Shown here one piece after another: positions 63,965-64,000 of a stretch of 64,000 nt of DNA. Each line of letters opens with the position of its first letter. Position 1 is the first letter of the stretch. The notes beneath the pieces were generated by a model that was not told the DNA's origin, did no database searches, and worked only from the letters and a program-made list of their open reading frames with translations. Source of the stretch: JBMNCR01 sp049366695 (GTDB lineage: Bacteria > Bacillota > Clostridia > Eubacteriales > Alkalibacteraceae); assembly GCA_049366695.1 (NCBI GenBank), contig JBMNCR010000101.1, positions 1-64,000 of the forward strand, in the 5' to 3' direction. A program made the position numbers and the translations under genes.

Positions 63965-64000
63965 TATTTATATATTAAATTATATTTGCAATTGTTACTC

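Overview
The window is AT-rich, with strong GGAGG-type ribosome binding sites and many genes typical of anaerobic, spore-forming Clostridia. These include a GerA/GerB/GerC germination receptor operon, a Spo0A-C-like small protein, ferredoxin-fused reductases, a DcuC-type carrier and corrinoid methyltransferase-type (URO-D fold) proteins. No rRNA, tRNA, CRISPR array, phage or intact transposase was seen. The species cannot be named from the sequence.

Layout. 0.2-6 kb: ferredoxin-fused aldo/keto reductase with a divergent MerR regulator, a membrane polyferredoxin, a lipoprotein flavoprotein reductase and a second MerR regulator. 6-16.9 kb: housekeeping genes (DbpA-type helicase, YtrA-type regulator with an ABC exporter, CvfB, topoisomerase III, mannose-6-phosphate isomerase, azoreductase, small conserved proteins). 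17-17.9 kb: a repeat-rich gene-poor gap. 18-25 kb: a three-domain acyl-activating/ACP/acyltransferase fusion, TruA, a PadR module and a Cache-GGDEF cyclase. 25-34 kb: two URO-D-type methyltransferase genes with two organic-anion carriers and a tandem pair of TetR regulators. 34-38 kb: a TetR-controlled ABC-2 exporter. 38-42.4 kb: germination receptor operon with an extra 46-codon membrane gene. 42.6-49.3 kb: ABC-F ATPase, a small radical-SAM peptide (RiPP) locus, an EF-hand protein and a SulP permease. 49.4-55 kb: two lipoproteins and a TPP-riboswitch operon thiC-thiM-thiE-thiD. 55-59.5 kb: an MMPL/RND exporter with a heptad-repeat partner and divergent TetR regulator. 59.9-64 kb: Spo0A-C-like protein, XRE regulator, membrane protein, a decayed corrinoid protein gene and a third URO-D-type methyltransferase.

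Most interesting points. (1) The URO-D-type proteins at 27.8 and 62.8 kb are each followed within 9-14 bases by an unannotated micro-gene (46 and 39 codons). The third paralog at 25.4 kb lacks such a gene but carries a C-terminal extension that resembles the 46-residue product, suggesting a detachable accessory domain. (2) A 34-residue Cys-Cys peptide gene lies directly downstream of a radical-SAM/SPASM maturase. (3) A family of palindromic, MITE-like repeats occurs at 0.06, 17.5 and 42.45 kb, one copy carrying a nested insertion of about 110 bases. (4) Several genes are visibly decaying: the corrinoid protein, a duplicate 5' end of the Spo0A-C-like gene, and a frameshifted micro-gene between two transporter genes.
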